In this document: in pieces, positions 22,433-34,457 of the stretch
How the letters are laid out: every line of letters begins with the position of its first letter
How positions within the stretch are numbered: position 1 is the stretch's first letter
Source of the DNA: Elmis aenea
Taxonomy: Eukaryota; Arthropoda; Insecta; Coleoptera; Elmidae
Reading direction: 5' to 3'
DNA: 64,000 nucleotides
Assembly: GCA_947652605.1 (NCBI GenBank)
Contig: OX393582.1
Coordinates: forward strand, 9,572,544-9,636,543
Translations under genes and position numbers: made by a program
Notes under the pieces: model-generated
Databases searched by the model: none
What the model was told of the DNA's origin: nothing
Seen by the model: only the letters and a program-made list of their open reading frames with translations

Positions 22433-23965
22433 GTCTTCCTCCCCGACTTCTCGAAAATTGCTGGATTTCGCTGTTGACAAGCTTCAATCCAAAATCGTCC
22501 TTTCTATTGTAGCAGGGCGCATCTACGATGTTTCTTTATACTTTGTTTTGTTAATTTTGGATTACTTTAACGTTGCTTTGATTGGTACAACCTCAGAACT
22601 GTATACCATACGGCCACACTGGTTTTAATATCTGATTGTATAATGGATGCTTATTATGTACCTCTACCTACTGACATAGCGGAGTTTCGTCCTAACAACC
22701 AATATATTTTTCGATATTTAATACGTAATTTCTGACGCGTGTTTTCCAGCGAAGTTTACTGTCAAATGTTAAGCCGTGGTATTTGGTGGTGTTGGCGTAT
22801 GGTATTATCTGATAAACTACTTAAATAACATTTTTTGATAACAAATCTGTTAAAAATACTTGTTAAAAACACATTATCTTTAACATTATATAACATTTCA
22901 TACTCATATAAAAATCTCTAAGCACCGGTAACCTTGAAGATCGTAAAATCATTAACAAGGTTATTAAATAATAAAGGAACAGTAAATCTTTTTAGGACTT
23001 AGATTTCAGTATCATAATGAAATTTATCTCAAAATACGAGGTAATGTAATTCTTTTTTAAACTGTTTAGACTTTTATGATGCAATTCATCTGGGAAATCC
23101 TGAATAATAAATAACATTACCGAAGAAAATCGAATTGTTTACTTGTTCGCTATATTAGTGGTAAAATTCTTGGTCTATTTTTAAAAAAAGATTGTCAAAC
23201 AGCCGGATAAAAAACGAATTTCTGTTCATTTACTACGTATTTTCAGGTTTCTCTACTATTTGTTACAGAATGGCCTTGCCCTTGTTCACAAATCGATTGG
23301 GATAAACCTTTTCTTGTTCAAAATGTCATTAATTTAACAAAAGGATCGAGATTGGCAAGATGTATTTTTTATTGCCAAGATGTTTCAAAAATATTATGCC
23401 AAACAATATAATTTTAATAATCTCCTATAATTGGATTAAAAATTCTGTTGGATAAAATTATTAAATTGCGGATAATGATCAGGAAATTTGAAAAAGCATT
23501 TTTTCGGCTGTTTCCAATCCTTGTTAGCTTAACAAGGATTCGTGATTGGGTTAAATTTGTAGAAAAATTTAATCAGGTAATGAATTTTTAATTTATTCAA
23601 ATGATCTTCTCCAAGTCTGAGTTATTCAAGTGTAAAACAAACTGAGCTACCGTTTTTAGCCGAAGGCTTATAATTGACTGTTATCGTCCGTAGTAATTTG
23701 CCAAAATTGAGCAGGTGATTTAGTTAATTTTCATGCACTTTGTAGAATTGGGCAGCCAAAACTATGCAGAAAAACTTTGAGAATTTTTTTTATAGATGAA
23801 TTGGGTAACTGCTGTCGCCATGTTTCGCATCTTTGTTTCTAGTGTACTGTCTCAAGTCATCATCGTTCACCTCTCTTGTAGAAATTGCTTCTTGCACTTC
23901 ATGTGGCCAATTTTTACTTCAAGTTTTTTAATGAACAACCAATATCAGAAAACTCAATGTTAATA
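22433..23965. other. Unassigned intron sequence with small hairpins
   Basis: A short perfect hairpin (aatccttgttagc/ttaacaaggatt) is at ~23516. No gene is recognised. Confidence 0.35.
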
Positions 23966-24320
23966 CAGGGTTCTCGTTTTTCGCGGGCCACTATGGGTAT
24001 GTCGTAAACGGTAAGAGACTTCGGTTAAATTGGGGCAAAGTTGTATATTCAGGTGCTTAATAATTTGACGCAAATAGAACTTATCTAGCTCTTTTAGTTT
24101 TTGAGATATAGGGAAAAAAGTAAAAAAGTGGATTTTGGTTTTTTGCCCGTAACTTTTTCATTTGATGTCAAATTTAATTTTTGTAAAAACATTTCTATCG
24201 CCACTTTTTGCAAGGAATCAAATTCCCCAATTATATTTACCGTGCGACGTTTCGTTTTTTTTAAAACCATCAACCGGTCAATTTTTTCTTATGGACGCTA
24301 TATCTGATTTTAACGCCAAT
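23966..24320 (+). mobile_element. Single-ended copy of a TA-flanked CAGGGTT element
   Basis: TA is followed by cagggttctcgtttttcgcg and gtcgtaaacggtaagagac, related to the tip of 12460. The opposite end is not seen. Confidence 0.5.
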
Positions 24321-24633
24321 TTGTAGAGCATTTTATGCTGAATTCGACAATGTATAACACTTGGCACTTTTTTTGAAACAATTGTTGTTAAAAATGGCAA
24401 ATACTTTTGGATATGTTTTATACATTACGAATATTATTTCAAGTTTTCCTATAAAGCCAGGCCAAATTGATGTAACTTGTAAATTTTGATATGAAAATAC
24501 GTTAAATTCAAAAAATTTTAAACACACAATCTATTCATCAATTTTATCAATCATCATAGTTCCATAAATTAGATCAAGCTCGTTATGCAACTTTTTAACA
24601 TGTATCTTTATTGTTTATAACCACGCCTCAATC

Positions 24634-24680
24634 CCTGAAGATGCTCCTAAAAATTAGGAGCGAAACGTAGGATCAGTAGA
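24634..24680 (+). ncRNA. Hammerhead-like motif typical of Penelope-like retroelement ends
   Basis: CTGAAGA (24635-24641), a perfect 8-bp hairpin (gctcctaa/ttaggagc, 24643-24661) and GAAAC (24662-24666) follow in the order seen in the ribozyme-like repeats of Penelope-like elements. One extra T separates CTGAAGA from the helix, and a convincing stem I is not seen, so catalysis is doubtful. No Penelope RT was found nearby. Confidence 0.35.
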
Positions 24681-24720
24681 CGTTTAAAAAAATAAAGTTT
24701 ACCGTCCAGTAATACCAGAT

Positions 24721-25100
24721 TTTCATTTCTTCGTTTTACAATTTATATACAACGGACGTTTTCATACACTTAATAAACCATTTATACAGCCTTATTGGAC
24801 TATTATTGGATATTAACATTTCTAAACCATAAAAACAAATGAAGGAGATTTATATAACATTGTACCAATCAGGGTGAATAATATTGATTGAATATATTTA
24901 TAATTGTGTATAGTATACATTTCATCAATATCGGTTCGGTATATTAATCTAATATTGTTTAATAATATAGATTCTTTATAAAAAAATGTTATAGGATTAA
25001 TATTAATTTAAAATATTTCACCAATATTTAAAAATGTTGACATATCTATATTTTCCCAGTATTGTATGTCAATTTTTAGCCAATATTGGACCATAATTTT
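24721..25100. other. AT-rich spacer
   Basis: No feature recognised. Confidence 0.35.
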
Positions 25101-25222
25101 GTGCTACTGGGGTATATATAATAATATGGTTTAACGGTAAATTACCGGTAAACCGGGTTTGATTGAAAGTTTTACCGATATACCGGTAATTCAAAAAGTC
25201 GGTAAATTTACCATCCCTATCT
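25101..25222. mobile_element. hAT-like end fragment (ttaccatccctat tip)
   Basis: Repeated ttaccggtaa-like motifs precede a tip whose reverse complement begins tagggatggtaaatttacc, an Ac-type hAT terminus. It sits at the broken end of a reverse-transcriptase relic. The left border is uncertain. Confidence 0.45.
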
Positions 25223-25860
25223 GCGCATACGTCTAGATTGAATTGCAAGTCCTTTTCGCTTTTAGGTAGCAATACATCATCTGCAAAGGCTGAATCTGGA
25301 TATTGGTTTTAGTTTATTCCAACCCAAGTAGGCTTTCTTTATGGTTTGTTTACATTCTTTGATTATTTCATCCATAACAATTATAAACAGCAGTGGACTG
25401 AATGTGCCTCCTTGTCTTACTCCCACAGTTATAAATTCCTGGGAACTGCTGTTATAGGTTCGCACATAATTTCTACTATTATATAAACTCTTGATGGCGT
25501 TTAATAATCCTTCTCCCACTCTACTTTGTTTCAATGTCATCCAGATCTTTTCCCTTGGCACTCTATCGAAGGCCTTAGACAGACCGATAAAGCACAAGTA
25601 CACCATCTTTGAATGTTCCATTGTTTTTTTACTTAACTGTTAACGTAAAATTTAGATCAAGCGTGTTTCTAGCCGGTCTAAAGCCACATTGCGCCTTTTC
25701 CAAATTTCTTTCGAAATGTGTTCTTAATCTCTCCTCCAAAATTCATTCATAAAATTTGTCTACTACACCAAGTAGAGATACACCTCTATAGTTTTCGCAT
25801 TTTTTACTATCGCCAATCTTGAATATCGGTAATATAATACTTTAAGACAAAATAAATATA
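25223..25860 (-). pseudogene. Reverse-transcriptase relic (LINE), minus strand
   Basis: From ~25850 downwards the minus strand reads YRGVSLLGVVDKFYE, then GFRPARNTLDLN, motif A in degraded form (YLCFIGLSKAFDRVPREKIW), motif B (VGVRQGGTFSPLLF) and, after a shift near 25280, FADDVLLPKSEKDLQFN (motif C). The longest open piece is 25277-25621. Stops and shifts make it inactive. Clade is uncertain; RTE-like is plausible. Confidence 0.75.
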
Positions 25861-26950
25861 AGCAGTATGAAATGTACGTAAAATTAGTTAAAAAGGTAAA
25901 TAAAGATTTCTTGTAATTATTATTATTGCAACACACACAGTCTCTCTTGGCTATTAATTTTCAGTAAGGATAAATAATGTTAACAAATGCGGTTCATCGT
26001 TAAATATTAAGAGTCTTATCTGCATCCATTTTAATTAAATTGAACATTAAAATTTTATTTTAATCATAGAGTGCTTTAATAAGACAGTTTCCAAGTACGG
26101 GCCGCTATTGATTGAGGCCTAAATGTTAATTTTATTAGCCCAAGTTAACTGTCACAAAGCCATTTACCATCCCATTATACAAATTCATCAAAGACATATT
26201 ACAACAGCTAACCTTCTAAATTAATAAAGGCCCACTAAGGTTGCAATAATGAACAGATTGTGCAGATCCCACGAATCATTTTAAGCTCCAGTTTCTATAA
26301 ACCGTAATCTGTATTCATAACTCGTAAATGTTTAGACGGATTTTTATGTGTACTATTGGACTACAGCCAATACTTGCAAAGTCTTGCAAATAAAATGCCT
26401 GCATACAATAAACTTGTAGATCTTGAATTTTATGACGGTATTATGAAGCTTACCCTGCCCATTATGGAACGTGTGCAATTTTTCGGACAGAAGTTTTTCA
26501 GAAAAATGGCTTGATCGTGGTGACACTATTTAATCAGTTCACACAAGCTCCGGAAGTACCGCCCACGACCTGTTTTTATGGGGCGTTTGAAGCTTTTATT
26601 CTTTGTATAGGTACCAGTCGCCTGCTAACTAAAAGAAATATGTTTTAGCCTGGCTGGGGTTAAATCTTCAATCAATCAGGACTCAAATATTTTTAATGAT
26701 ATTGTGCATTGTTGACGAATAATATTGTTATACATCGTATTGACATTTGGCTAAAATACAGGCGATGGAATTTAAACACAAGTTATCAAATTTTCAATGC
26801 CTAGAAATTGGTTAAGAATAAAAAAAAGACCGGTATACAGTTTAAAACTATTACGTTTCTACGAGTATTTTTGACCGTTTTGGATACCATGGCAAAAGCA
26901 CCAAATCAAAGAAAAAATGAGACACATAAATGTGTGAACAGATTACTTTA
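25861..26950. other. Unassigned intron sequence
   Basis: No supported gene or repeat. Confidence 0.35.
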
Positions 26951-26954
26951 TTAA

Positions 26955-28686
26955 CCCTCGTGCGTTGTTCGGGTCTTTTTTGACCCAAAGCCAAACTTAT
27001 TTCTTCTTAAAATTTTATTCAAGCATCTGGTGTATCTGAGGTTTCTTGACTTTGTTTTTAACGTTAGTAGCTCTCGTTTTCCGTTTATGTCTTTATTATA
27101 AACATATAGATTTTTATGGTAGAAATATTTTCACACCTAGGATGTTCGGGTCAGTTTTGTCCTATAATGAAATAACACTATGATTCAGACGATTTACGTG
27201 CCTACTTGGGATTATTGATTTTAGCAGGTGTTTTCAAATCTAAAAATCAATCTACTAAAAGTTTATGGGACGCAGAAAAAGGAAGAAGCATTTTTCGCGC
27301 GACAATGTCTCTGGAATATTTCAAAAAAATTTTAAGGTTTATAAGATTTGACAATAGGGAAACCAGAGAAAAAGAGGTGATAAATTTGCGCCAATTAGAG
27401 ATGTTTGGACCAAATGGGTAGAAATTTTGCCGAATTTGTTCAATCCCTATGCTTATGTCACGGTTGATGAACAATTAGTAGGATTTAGGGGTAGATGCCC
27501 ATTTAGGCAGTATATGCCAAAAAACCTGCAAGATATGGACTTAAATTTTGGGTTTTATGTGATAATAAAACGTCATATGTATAGAATGTTCAACCCTGCA
27601 CTGGTAAAACTCCAGGTGAACCCAAGAAAATAAATCAGGGAATGAGAGTTGAACTTGACTTATGTCAAGGTTTGAAAGGACATAATCTTACTTGCGACAA
27701 TTTTTTACATCGCATCAACTTGGACAAATGTTGCTACAAAGGAATATTACAATGATTGGTACCTACCCTACGAAAAAACAAACCGTCTATTCCACCAGTA
27801 TTGTTGCAAACAAAAAATGTTCCTAATATGACTTTAAAATTTGCGTTTACATCTAATACAACTTTGGTAGCATACATACCGGAAAAATCAAATAAATGCG
27901 TCGTATTACAAAGTACATTACATTCTGATAAATCAGTATCTGACGGACCAGGTAAAAAGCCTGCAATTATTCTGGATTACAATCGAACAAAAGGAACTGT
28001 TGATACAATGGACAAAGCAGTTGCCTGCTACTCAACAAAAAGAAAAACAAACCGATAGCCAATGACAGTATTTTACAATATTCTTGACATATCTGCCTAC
28101 AATGCGTATATTTTATATACCCAGGCCAATAATACCTGGAGAGTGAAAGATACTAGGAGACGCAGAATCTTTTTGGAAAATCTCGGGATGTCGATGGTGG
28201 ACTCAAATTGAAAGGCGAACTCATCTTCCGAGAGCCAGGGCAGCAAAAAATGTAATTAAAAAATTCAAATCTGCAGTAGGTACACCCCACACCCCACACC
28301 TGATGACAATGAAGCTTCTACGAGTATTACAACCCAAGCCAAAAAAAGAGGTAGATACCATTTGTGTTCAGAAACAGATAACAAAAGTTCAAATTTGTGC
28401 ACTAAGTGTCAAAAATACTGTTGCAAGAAAATTTGGTGCAAATCTGCAAACAGTGTGTGAAATAAGATTGTTATTTTTATTTTATATTAGGAGCAAATGT
28501 CCAAAAATTATTTTAAATATATTTTTTATTTATTATATGACTTTTTATACACAAGTAAGTAAGTATGATACCTGTTAACATACTAAATTTGTAAATTGCA
28601 ATAGGATTACAATGGTTTTAGCAGCTATGGGTCATTTTGGACCCGAGCACCTTATGGGTGTAGCGGTAATGAACAACGCAGCAGGG
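26955..28686 (+). mobile_element. piggyBac-family element 1 (TTAA-flanked)
   Basis: TTAA is at 26951-26954 and 28687-28690. The tips ccctcgtgcgttgttc and gaacaacgcagcaggg are 16-bp inverted repeats with two differences. Next to the left tip is the palindrome gggtcttttttgaccc (26971-26986); on the right gggtcattttggaccc (28629-28644) lies 42 bases from the tip. The interior holds a broken transposase. Confidence 0.9.
27184..28475 (+). pseudogene. piggyBac transposase 1, frameshifted, N-terminus missing
   Basis: It starts in the middle of the DDE_Tnp_1_7 domain with DLRAYLGLLILAGVFKS, then SLEYFKKILRFIRFDN. After a shift near 27375 it reads DKFAPIRDVWTKW and VTVDEQLVGFRGRCPFRQY (first catalytic Asp), after another shift TCDNF (second Asp, ~27695), then TLRKNKPSIP and GTVDTMDKAVACYSTKRKTN (third Asp). 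The C-terminus, in a further frame at ~28345-28450, keeps a cysteine-rich domain (CTKCQKYCCKKIWC). The acidic N-terminal region is absent. The three catalytic Asp codons survive, but at least four lesions prevent a product. Confidence 0.85.
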
Positions 28687-28690
28687 TTAA

Positions 28691-29750
28691 GCAAATCGAG
28701 GACCATCTGGCGTAATTTTCGATTTTAACCATATACTATTCCTGTGGCTGATTCGATAATAAAAACTTTTAGATAAGTTGACACACAAAACGTTCTTTAT
28801 CCCGCTGCCAATGCGGCGATTCCGAACAGGAAAGGCGTGGTATTTCAGCAATGGGGACGTTTGAACACGAGCCAATTTGTCGAATTGGAAAGCAATAAAA
28901 ATATATCAAATCAAAGGTGTTGGGATTTAACCATTTTGTAGGATTTTTCAATCTTGTGCCTCAAATCAGACAGATATTCATTTCTGTGACGTTTAAAGAA
29001 TAACACATGAAGACAAAGGATATAACAGAATTTTAAATTTGTTATTTAAGTCACTTACAAAAATTTTGCACTAGAATAGTATTTAACGCGTTAGACGTAA
29101 AATGTAATACTTTGAAATTGTGTGTATTGAAAATAGTTCGACTTCATTGTAGAGATGTGTCAAGCAAAATTTACAGTCAGTTAAATTATTGGATCGCTAT
29201 ATGCATTAAACATAAGTGTTTGATTAAGCGCACGATAAGCAGGGGCGGATTTAGTGACATTTATGGGTCGAGGGTGACCAAGAATATTTTAATTCCTTGA
29301 TTAGAGAAATTGTAGCTGCGTGTGTATAGGTACACCTATGTTCATGCAAATGTATAAGGTGTTACTTGTCGCAAAAGGATTTTGTATTGTTTCGAGATTA
29401 AAGTTATAAGATAATTATACGCAATAAACTTCTTTGTGTATTCAAAAACAAAGCAGTTTAGTATTAAACCTGACTTTTTATTGTAGAGAAATCTCTAGAA
29501 CAACTTAAGTCCACTGTTTCTTAGAGAAACATTCTTAATAATATAATTTTATTATCAAAATCTTCTAAAATTTGTCATTTTAAATAAATTTTTATGTTTT
29601 TTAAAATTTGAATATTGTTCATTTGAATGTAGATAAAAACAAGACTACTAAAACCAAATTGTATTGGCTCAGTCTTAAACAATATGGCTATCTTACCAAA
29701 AACTTTACGAAATTTAAAAACTTGAGGAAGAAATGTTGCTACTTGGATTT
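28691..29750. other. Unassigned sequence
   Basis: A possible single hAT-like tip (caggggcggatttag) lies at ~29242 without a partner. No gene is seen. Confidence 0.35.
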
Positions 29751-29759
29751 TCCCATAAG

Positions 29760-30400
29760 AAAAAAAAAGGTAATTTACAATACATTTTGCTGATGACCAA
29801 ATTATATTAAAAGAAGACAGATATGACATCGATTATGTCAAGAAAATTATGCGATCAATATAATTGATGGGGAATGACAATAAACCCGTTTAAAGCGGAA
29901 TTTATCGTTGTAGATGGATCAAGTGAACCTCTGTAGACCATTGCAAATACAGATAAGTAAGTCCAAGGATGAACATAGGAATAAAAGTAAAAGCTACTGC
30001 AAAAAGTGACCGAAAAATGAAAAAGCAAACAGGCCAGCGGTTTCCAACCATTTTTGATTTGAAAACCTCTCGCAACATAATTGTTACCCTATCAGAAATC
30101 ATACAGGTTATCCTTATGCGCAGATACATTAAGTAGATATAATATTAATAATATTAATATAACGAAGACAAAGGTTATGGTTAGAGCGAAAAATCATGAA
30201 CTAGTTACAATTATGCAATACCAAAAAAAGATAGAACAGGTAGCGAATTTTTAATATTTAGGAACAATAATTGCAGAAAATGGTAAATTGGAGGAAGATC
30301 TGAATAACAGAATAGCGGCAGCGACGAAAATTTACTACGCTACTAACAAATGTTTGATAAGTAAGAAGGAAATATCAAAAGAAACGATGCAGCCCCTTAA
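29760..30400 (+). pseudogene. Reverse-transcriptase relic (LINE), plus strand
   Basis: FADDQIILKEDRYDIDYV (motif C and following helix) is followed after stops by WGMTINPFKAEFIVVDG. The thumb-type segment YLGTIIAENGKLEEDLNNR comes at ~30255-30310 and RIAAATKIYYATNKCL after it. About 200 bp of unrelated sequence near 29935-30150 seems to interrupt it. Motif A is not present upstream. It is inactive. Confidence 0.65.
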
Positions 30401-30479
30401 GACCCCACCCCCCTTTAGCAGGCCCGGTATGTGTGAAATATTGTCCATTAAGGACTTACATTTCGAATAAATGTTATAC

Positions 30480-31455
30480 ATTAATGGCCATAAAAATATT
30501 TTTTAGTATCTAATAACGAACTTATATCCTATTAAAAATCACTTACATGACAAATTAAATCATCATGTTTTGAGTTTGAATAAATTTGAATCGTTTGGAA
30601 ATAGCACAAATTTATTTGTAAATTTGGGTTATTGAAAAATTTATTAAAATTTAACCAGGATATTTTTTTCGCAGCTAATTATTATTAATATACCCCTTAA
30701 AGTACACTATAACTTTTCCACAATCTTTATATTGACCCAATTTCGTTCATATTTCTAATTTAACGAAAAGAGCGGAATTATATCATAACGCTTGGAAAAA
30801 CCTGGAATTGTCAGCCAATTTATTTCACTAAATGTGGTAGACACCTTGAGTGTCTTTAGCGGCTTGTAATTTCGTCGCATTCTTACGGTAATAGCGCTGC
30901 GGAAATTGGAAATACCAGCTATTGACGGTGAATTATCTCAGATCAGGTAATATTAATGATAACTCGTAAATTAATTGCTTCATATTATCGGCATCTGGTG
31001 GTTGGTACCTGGATTTCTGTTCCCTCCCGCGCGTTCATAAAAAATTAATTGGTGTTTTGTTTCTTGCCCAGTCTGTATGGAACAAGGCTTTTGTTATTTT
31101 CACATTCATTTTCTTTATATATCAACCACATAATGGGGCATTCGTTTGCGTTTAATTAATTGAATGGGGTGATAGCCCGGCAGGTCCGGACTAAGGTTAG
31201 CTATAGAACAGTTGTGCCCGTGAATTAAGATATCAAAGGAAAAATCTTGGAACAAGTTAAGTACTGATTCGTTAGGATATTCAGACTGTATAATTAAAAA
31301 AAATTCATAAGGGAAAAATGATTAAATTAACCTAGATGCCCAGACGATAGTAATAGCGAAATGATACACAAAAAAAATTGTCCGAAGTATTCATTACAGT
31401 TCCAGAGAAGGGAATTATGCTCCATCACGATAATGCATATTATTAAGAGTATAAT
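30480..31455. other. Unassigned, partly GC-balanced sequence
   Basis: The stretch ~30840-31220 is less AT-rich than its surroundings and not repetitive within the window. It could be old unique intron. No coding signal. Confidence 0.3.
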
Positions 31456-31673
31456 AGCTGTATTACACTACACAATTTCTTGTACAATTTGCTGTCAAAA
31501 AAATTTATACTAGATTGTACAGCGGTTGCCAAGTTACAACACGTAAACTGACACTTCTTGTATGTCAATTTACGACATTGTAACTTGGCAACAGCTGTAC
31601 AATCTAGTATAAAAAATTTTGACAGCAAATTGTACAAGAAATTGTACAAGAAATTGTGTAGTGTAATACAGCT
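31456..31673. mobile_element. Near-perfect 218-bp palindrome (fold-back MITE)
   Basis: The ends agctgtattacactacacaa and its exact reverse complement enclose ~95-bp arms that share cttgtacaatttgctgtcaa and tactagattgtaca. The loop is around 31557-31580. The right arm carries one extra gtacaagaaatt unit. The TSD is unclear. Confidence 0.8.
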
Positions 31674-33284
31674 TTAAGGCAACAATTGTGTAGGTTATTA
31701 TTGCTAAACGGAATTATTTAAAATTATTTAAAATAAATCTTAATAGTTATTTAAGTAACAAGACCGCAAAGTGGTACTGTACTGGACGAGTAGGCAGTCT
31801 TTGGACGAGCCGTAGGCAAGTCCTGAAAGCATACGAGTCCAGTAAAGACGCTTTACGGGTATGTTATGTACAATGCTTAATAAAACAAGTTATAATCAAA
31901 TATAATACAAATTATGTTTCCAAAAATATTTTAACAGAGTTGTCACATTAAATTTCATAACATTGGCGTACTTTCTACTGCTGCGCACCCGCTCGAGGGT
32001 TAAAATGGTTGCTGTCACCTTCGGGTTGATGTTGTACTACGTCGATCAACTTTTCGGTATTTTCGGCTATAGAATAGACGAAAGAGACTGTCAAAGTACT
32101 TAACTGATTACTATGGAAGCCTATATAAAAATCTGTTCTCACAGACAGAAAAGTTTGATGTAGGATTAGTAGGTACTCATACCTAAACAAATATACAGAC
32201 ATTTATTAAAATGTTCAATCAAATAAGATGAAACACCTTTTCACAATTTTATTTTTATGTGTTATATTAATATTGATACACGATACACGATCCACAGTAC
32301 CAAACTTTGCAAGACACTTTGTATGTTTGCCAATTTTATTGCATCGTTTTCGTTCTTTATGGATCTTGACAAAGTTTGTTGCTTATGTGTCTTTGTGCAG
32401 TTTATGCTTTATTGAAAAATTGCTAGGGAAACTTTCATACTTTCTACATTCCCAGTGATGAAATTGGTTTGCGATCAGATGCAGTATAATAACAATATAT
32501 TCCGAAGAAATGGCCTCCGGCAACATTTTGCATGATAAAAACAACAAATATTTTAATTCTGCAGGAATATAAGAAATTTTAATACTTTAAATATCTTAAA
32601 CGAAAACTATTTTGGATCAAAATTAATTGCAAATATAGATATCTTTACAACGTGGTGTTGCTTTTTGTTTCAATGTAAGTTCTTTCCCAGTAACACTTAT
32701 TAAATATAAAAGACAAGAGCTCACGCATACTTTTTGCTTGAGTGTGTCATGGCATTTAAGTAGACAAGACAAGGCGGCCACTACTAATGGAAAAAAGCTA
32801 CAAAGAAAGAAACACAGAGGACAGAGGCTTTTTAGACGTTTATGTGAGAGTTCGTATGGAATTGTTAATTGCCTAATGGTAGTCTTTTCAAAGCTTTGTC
32901 GTTAGTAGCTAAATGCGTTTTACACGCCCCTTTTTTTTTGAAGGACCATTGCCATATTTAGGTCATAATTCAAGGCAAAACACTTTTCACCGCGTATACG
33001 GAGATTTGACGTTAGTCTTTTAGTTGACTTCCTGGTGCATTTTATAAAATAAGGGAAATCTACTAAATTTAAACACTAATCACTAAGTATTGTTGTACAA
33101 CAAAATAAATTTAAAGCTTTTCACTTCAGGTTTACAATAATGTATCCGTTACTAAGATAAGGAAGTATTTTGAACACTTTATTTTTAACTTTTTGTAAAC
33201 AAAAATTGAATTAAACATAGCTCACAAAACGTTCATTATTCAAAATGCACAATTATTACAAACAAATCATTTTTTTAAGGATCA
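31674..33284. other. Unassigned sequence
   Basis: A short region at 31770-31860 (tggacgagtaggcag, gtccagtaaagacgc) may be part of another repeat. The minus-strand open frame at 31975-32202 is not recognised. Confidence 0.3.
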
Positions 33285-33515
33285 GGCTATTTATACATAC
33301 AGTATGTATAAGTAATTGTGCATTTACACATACTTTTTTTTTTAAATAATTGAAATAAACCAATGAAACTGAGAAATAGTTTTTTTTTAAAAAACCTTAC
33401 CTAACCTTTAACCTATTGTAAAAAATAAATATAAATAAACAGTTGGGCTTTAGAAATAAATTTATTGTATGTATAAATAGCCAATTAGTCATACATACTG
33501 TATGTATAAATAGTC
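33285..33515. mobile_element. Small inverted-repeat element with CATACAGTATGTATA ends
   Basis: Left ggctatttatacatacagta is mirrored by right tactgtatgtataaatagtc, and an additional gtatgtataaatagcc occurs at ~33467. The interior is AT-rich. No TSD is resolved. Confidence 0.5.
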
Positions 33516-33867
33516 ACATTCTTTTTTTAATGCTGAGGATGTTAAATATTAACTCATATAGAATCAAATTGAGACTTGTTTACAAATTTAAAAAAAAAAA
33601 CTGCTTTACAGGTTAACCAAGATTACAATTAAGCTGAAAATAAATAAAATCATACGTGAATTAATATTTATTTACATTTTAACGAAATAGTACAATTACT
33701 GATAGTAATTTTATTACTAGGATTGTGCTTTTTAATTACTAGGTAAACATTTTTGTACATTTTTATTCTCTGCACTTTTTAGTAAAATAGTAAAAGATAC
33801 AAAATACTTAGACTAAGTCCTAACCCAAAGATTTAAAAAAAAAGGCTGGAAGCTCAAATCCTACATA

Positions 33868-34440
33868 CAGGGTGTCTCAGATAACGTTTCCAGCATTGAA
33901 ATCGCGATTATTATAAGAGATGAACTAGATGAATTATTCCTAAGCATAAAAGGAGCTACAATCAATTTTAAAAAATATAATATTCCTGGTATATCAGATA
34001 TTTAAGCAATAAATATGAAAATGTTGAATTTTTTTTTCTCATAACTTTTTTCTCTTAATCATTAATTCAAATTTATGTGAACTTTCTTAAGATGCCTTTT
34101 AATGTAGAATGTAAGTGTTATTAAAATTTATTTTATCACTTATCATTTTTGAGATATTATCCCTAATACTATAGCCAATTTCGCGGCCCAGAAGATATAA
34201 TGAAATTAGAGGGTAATATTTGGAAACTGGTTAGTGATAAAAAAAATCTAAAATAACCGTTACATTTTACATTAATTAGCATTTTTTAAAAGTGCTTATA
34301 AAATTGATCTAATGATTAAGAAAGAAAAGTTACAAGAGATAGAAGAAATTCAACATTATCACTTTTTTTACTATAACATCTGAAGTACGAGGAATTTTTT
34401 ACTTTTAAGAATTGATTGTAGCTCCTCTCAAACTTATTAA
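33868..34440. mobile_element. TA-flanked CAGGGTGTCTC palindromic element, right tip lost
   Basis: The left arm starts TA|cagggtgtctcagataac and includes ggagctacaatcaatttt. The right arm returns as gaattgattgtagctcctct at ~34412. The fold centre is near 34190. The outermost right ~70 bp are missing before the piggyBac element. Confidence 0.7.
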
Positions 34441-34457
34441 TAATGCATATATGTTAA

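Noticed and set aside
29242..29256. Single hAT-like tip caggggcggatttag
   Set aside because: No partner end or octamer duplication found, so no element can be delimited.
31975..32202. Minus-strand frame ending in FNPRAGAQQ
   Set aside because: No recognised family and no splice evidence; left unassigned.
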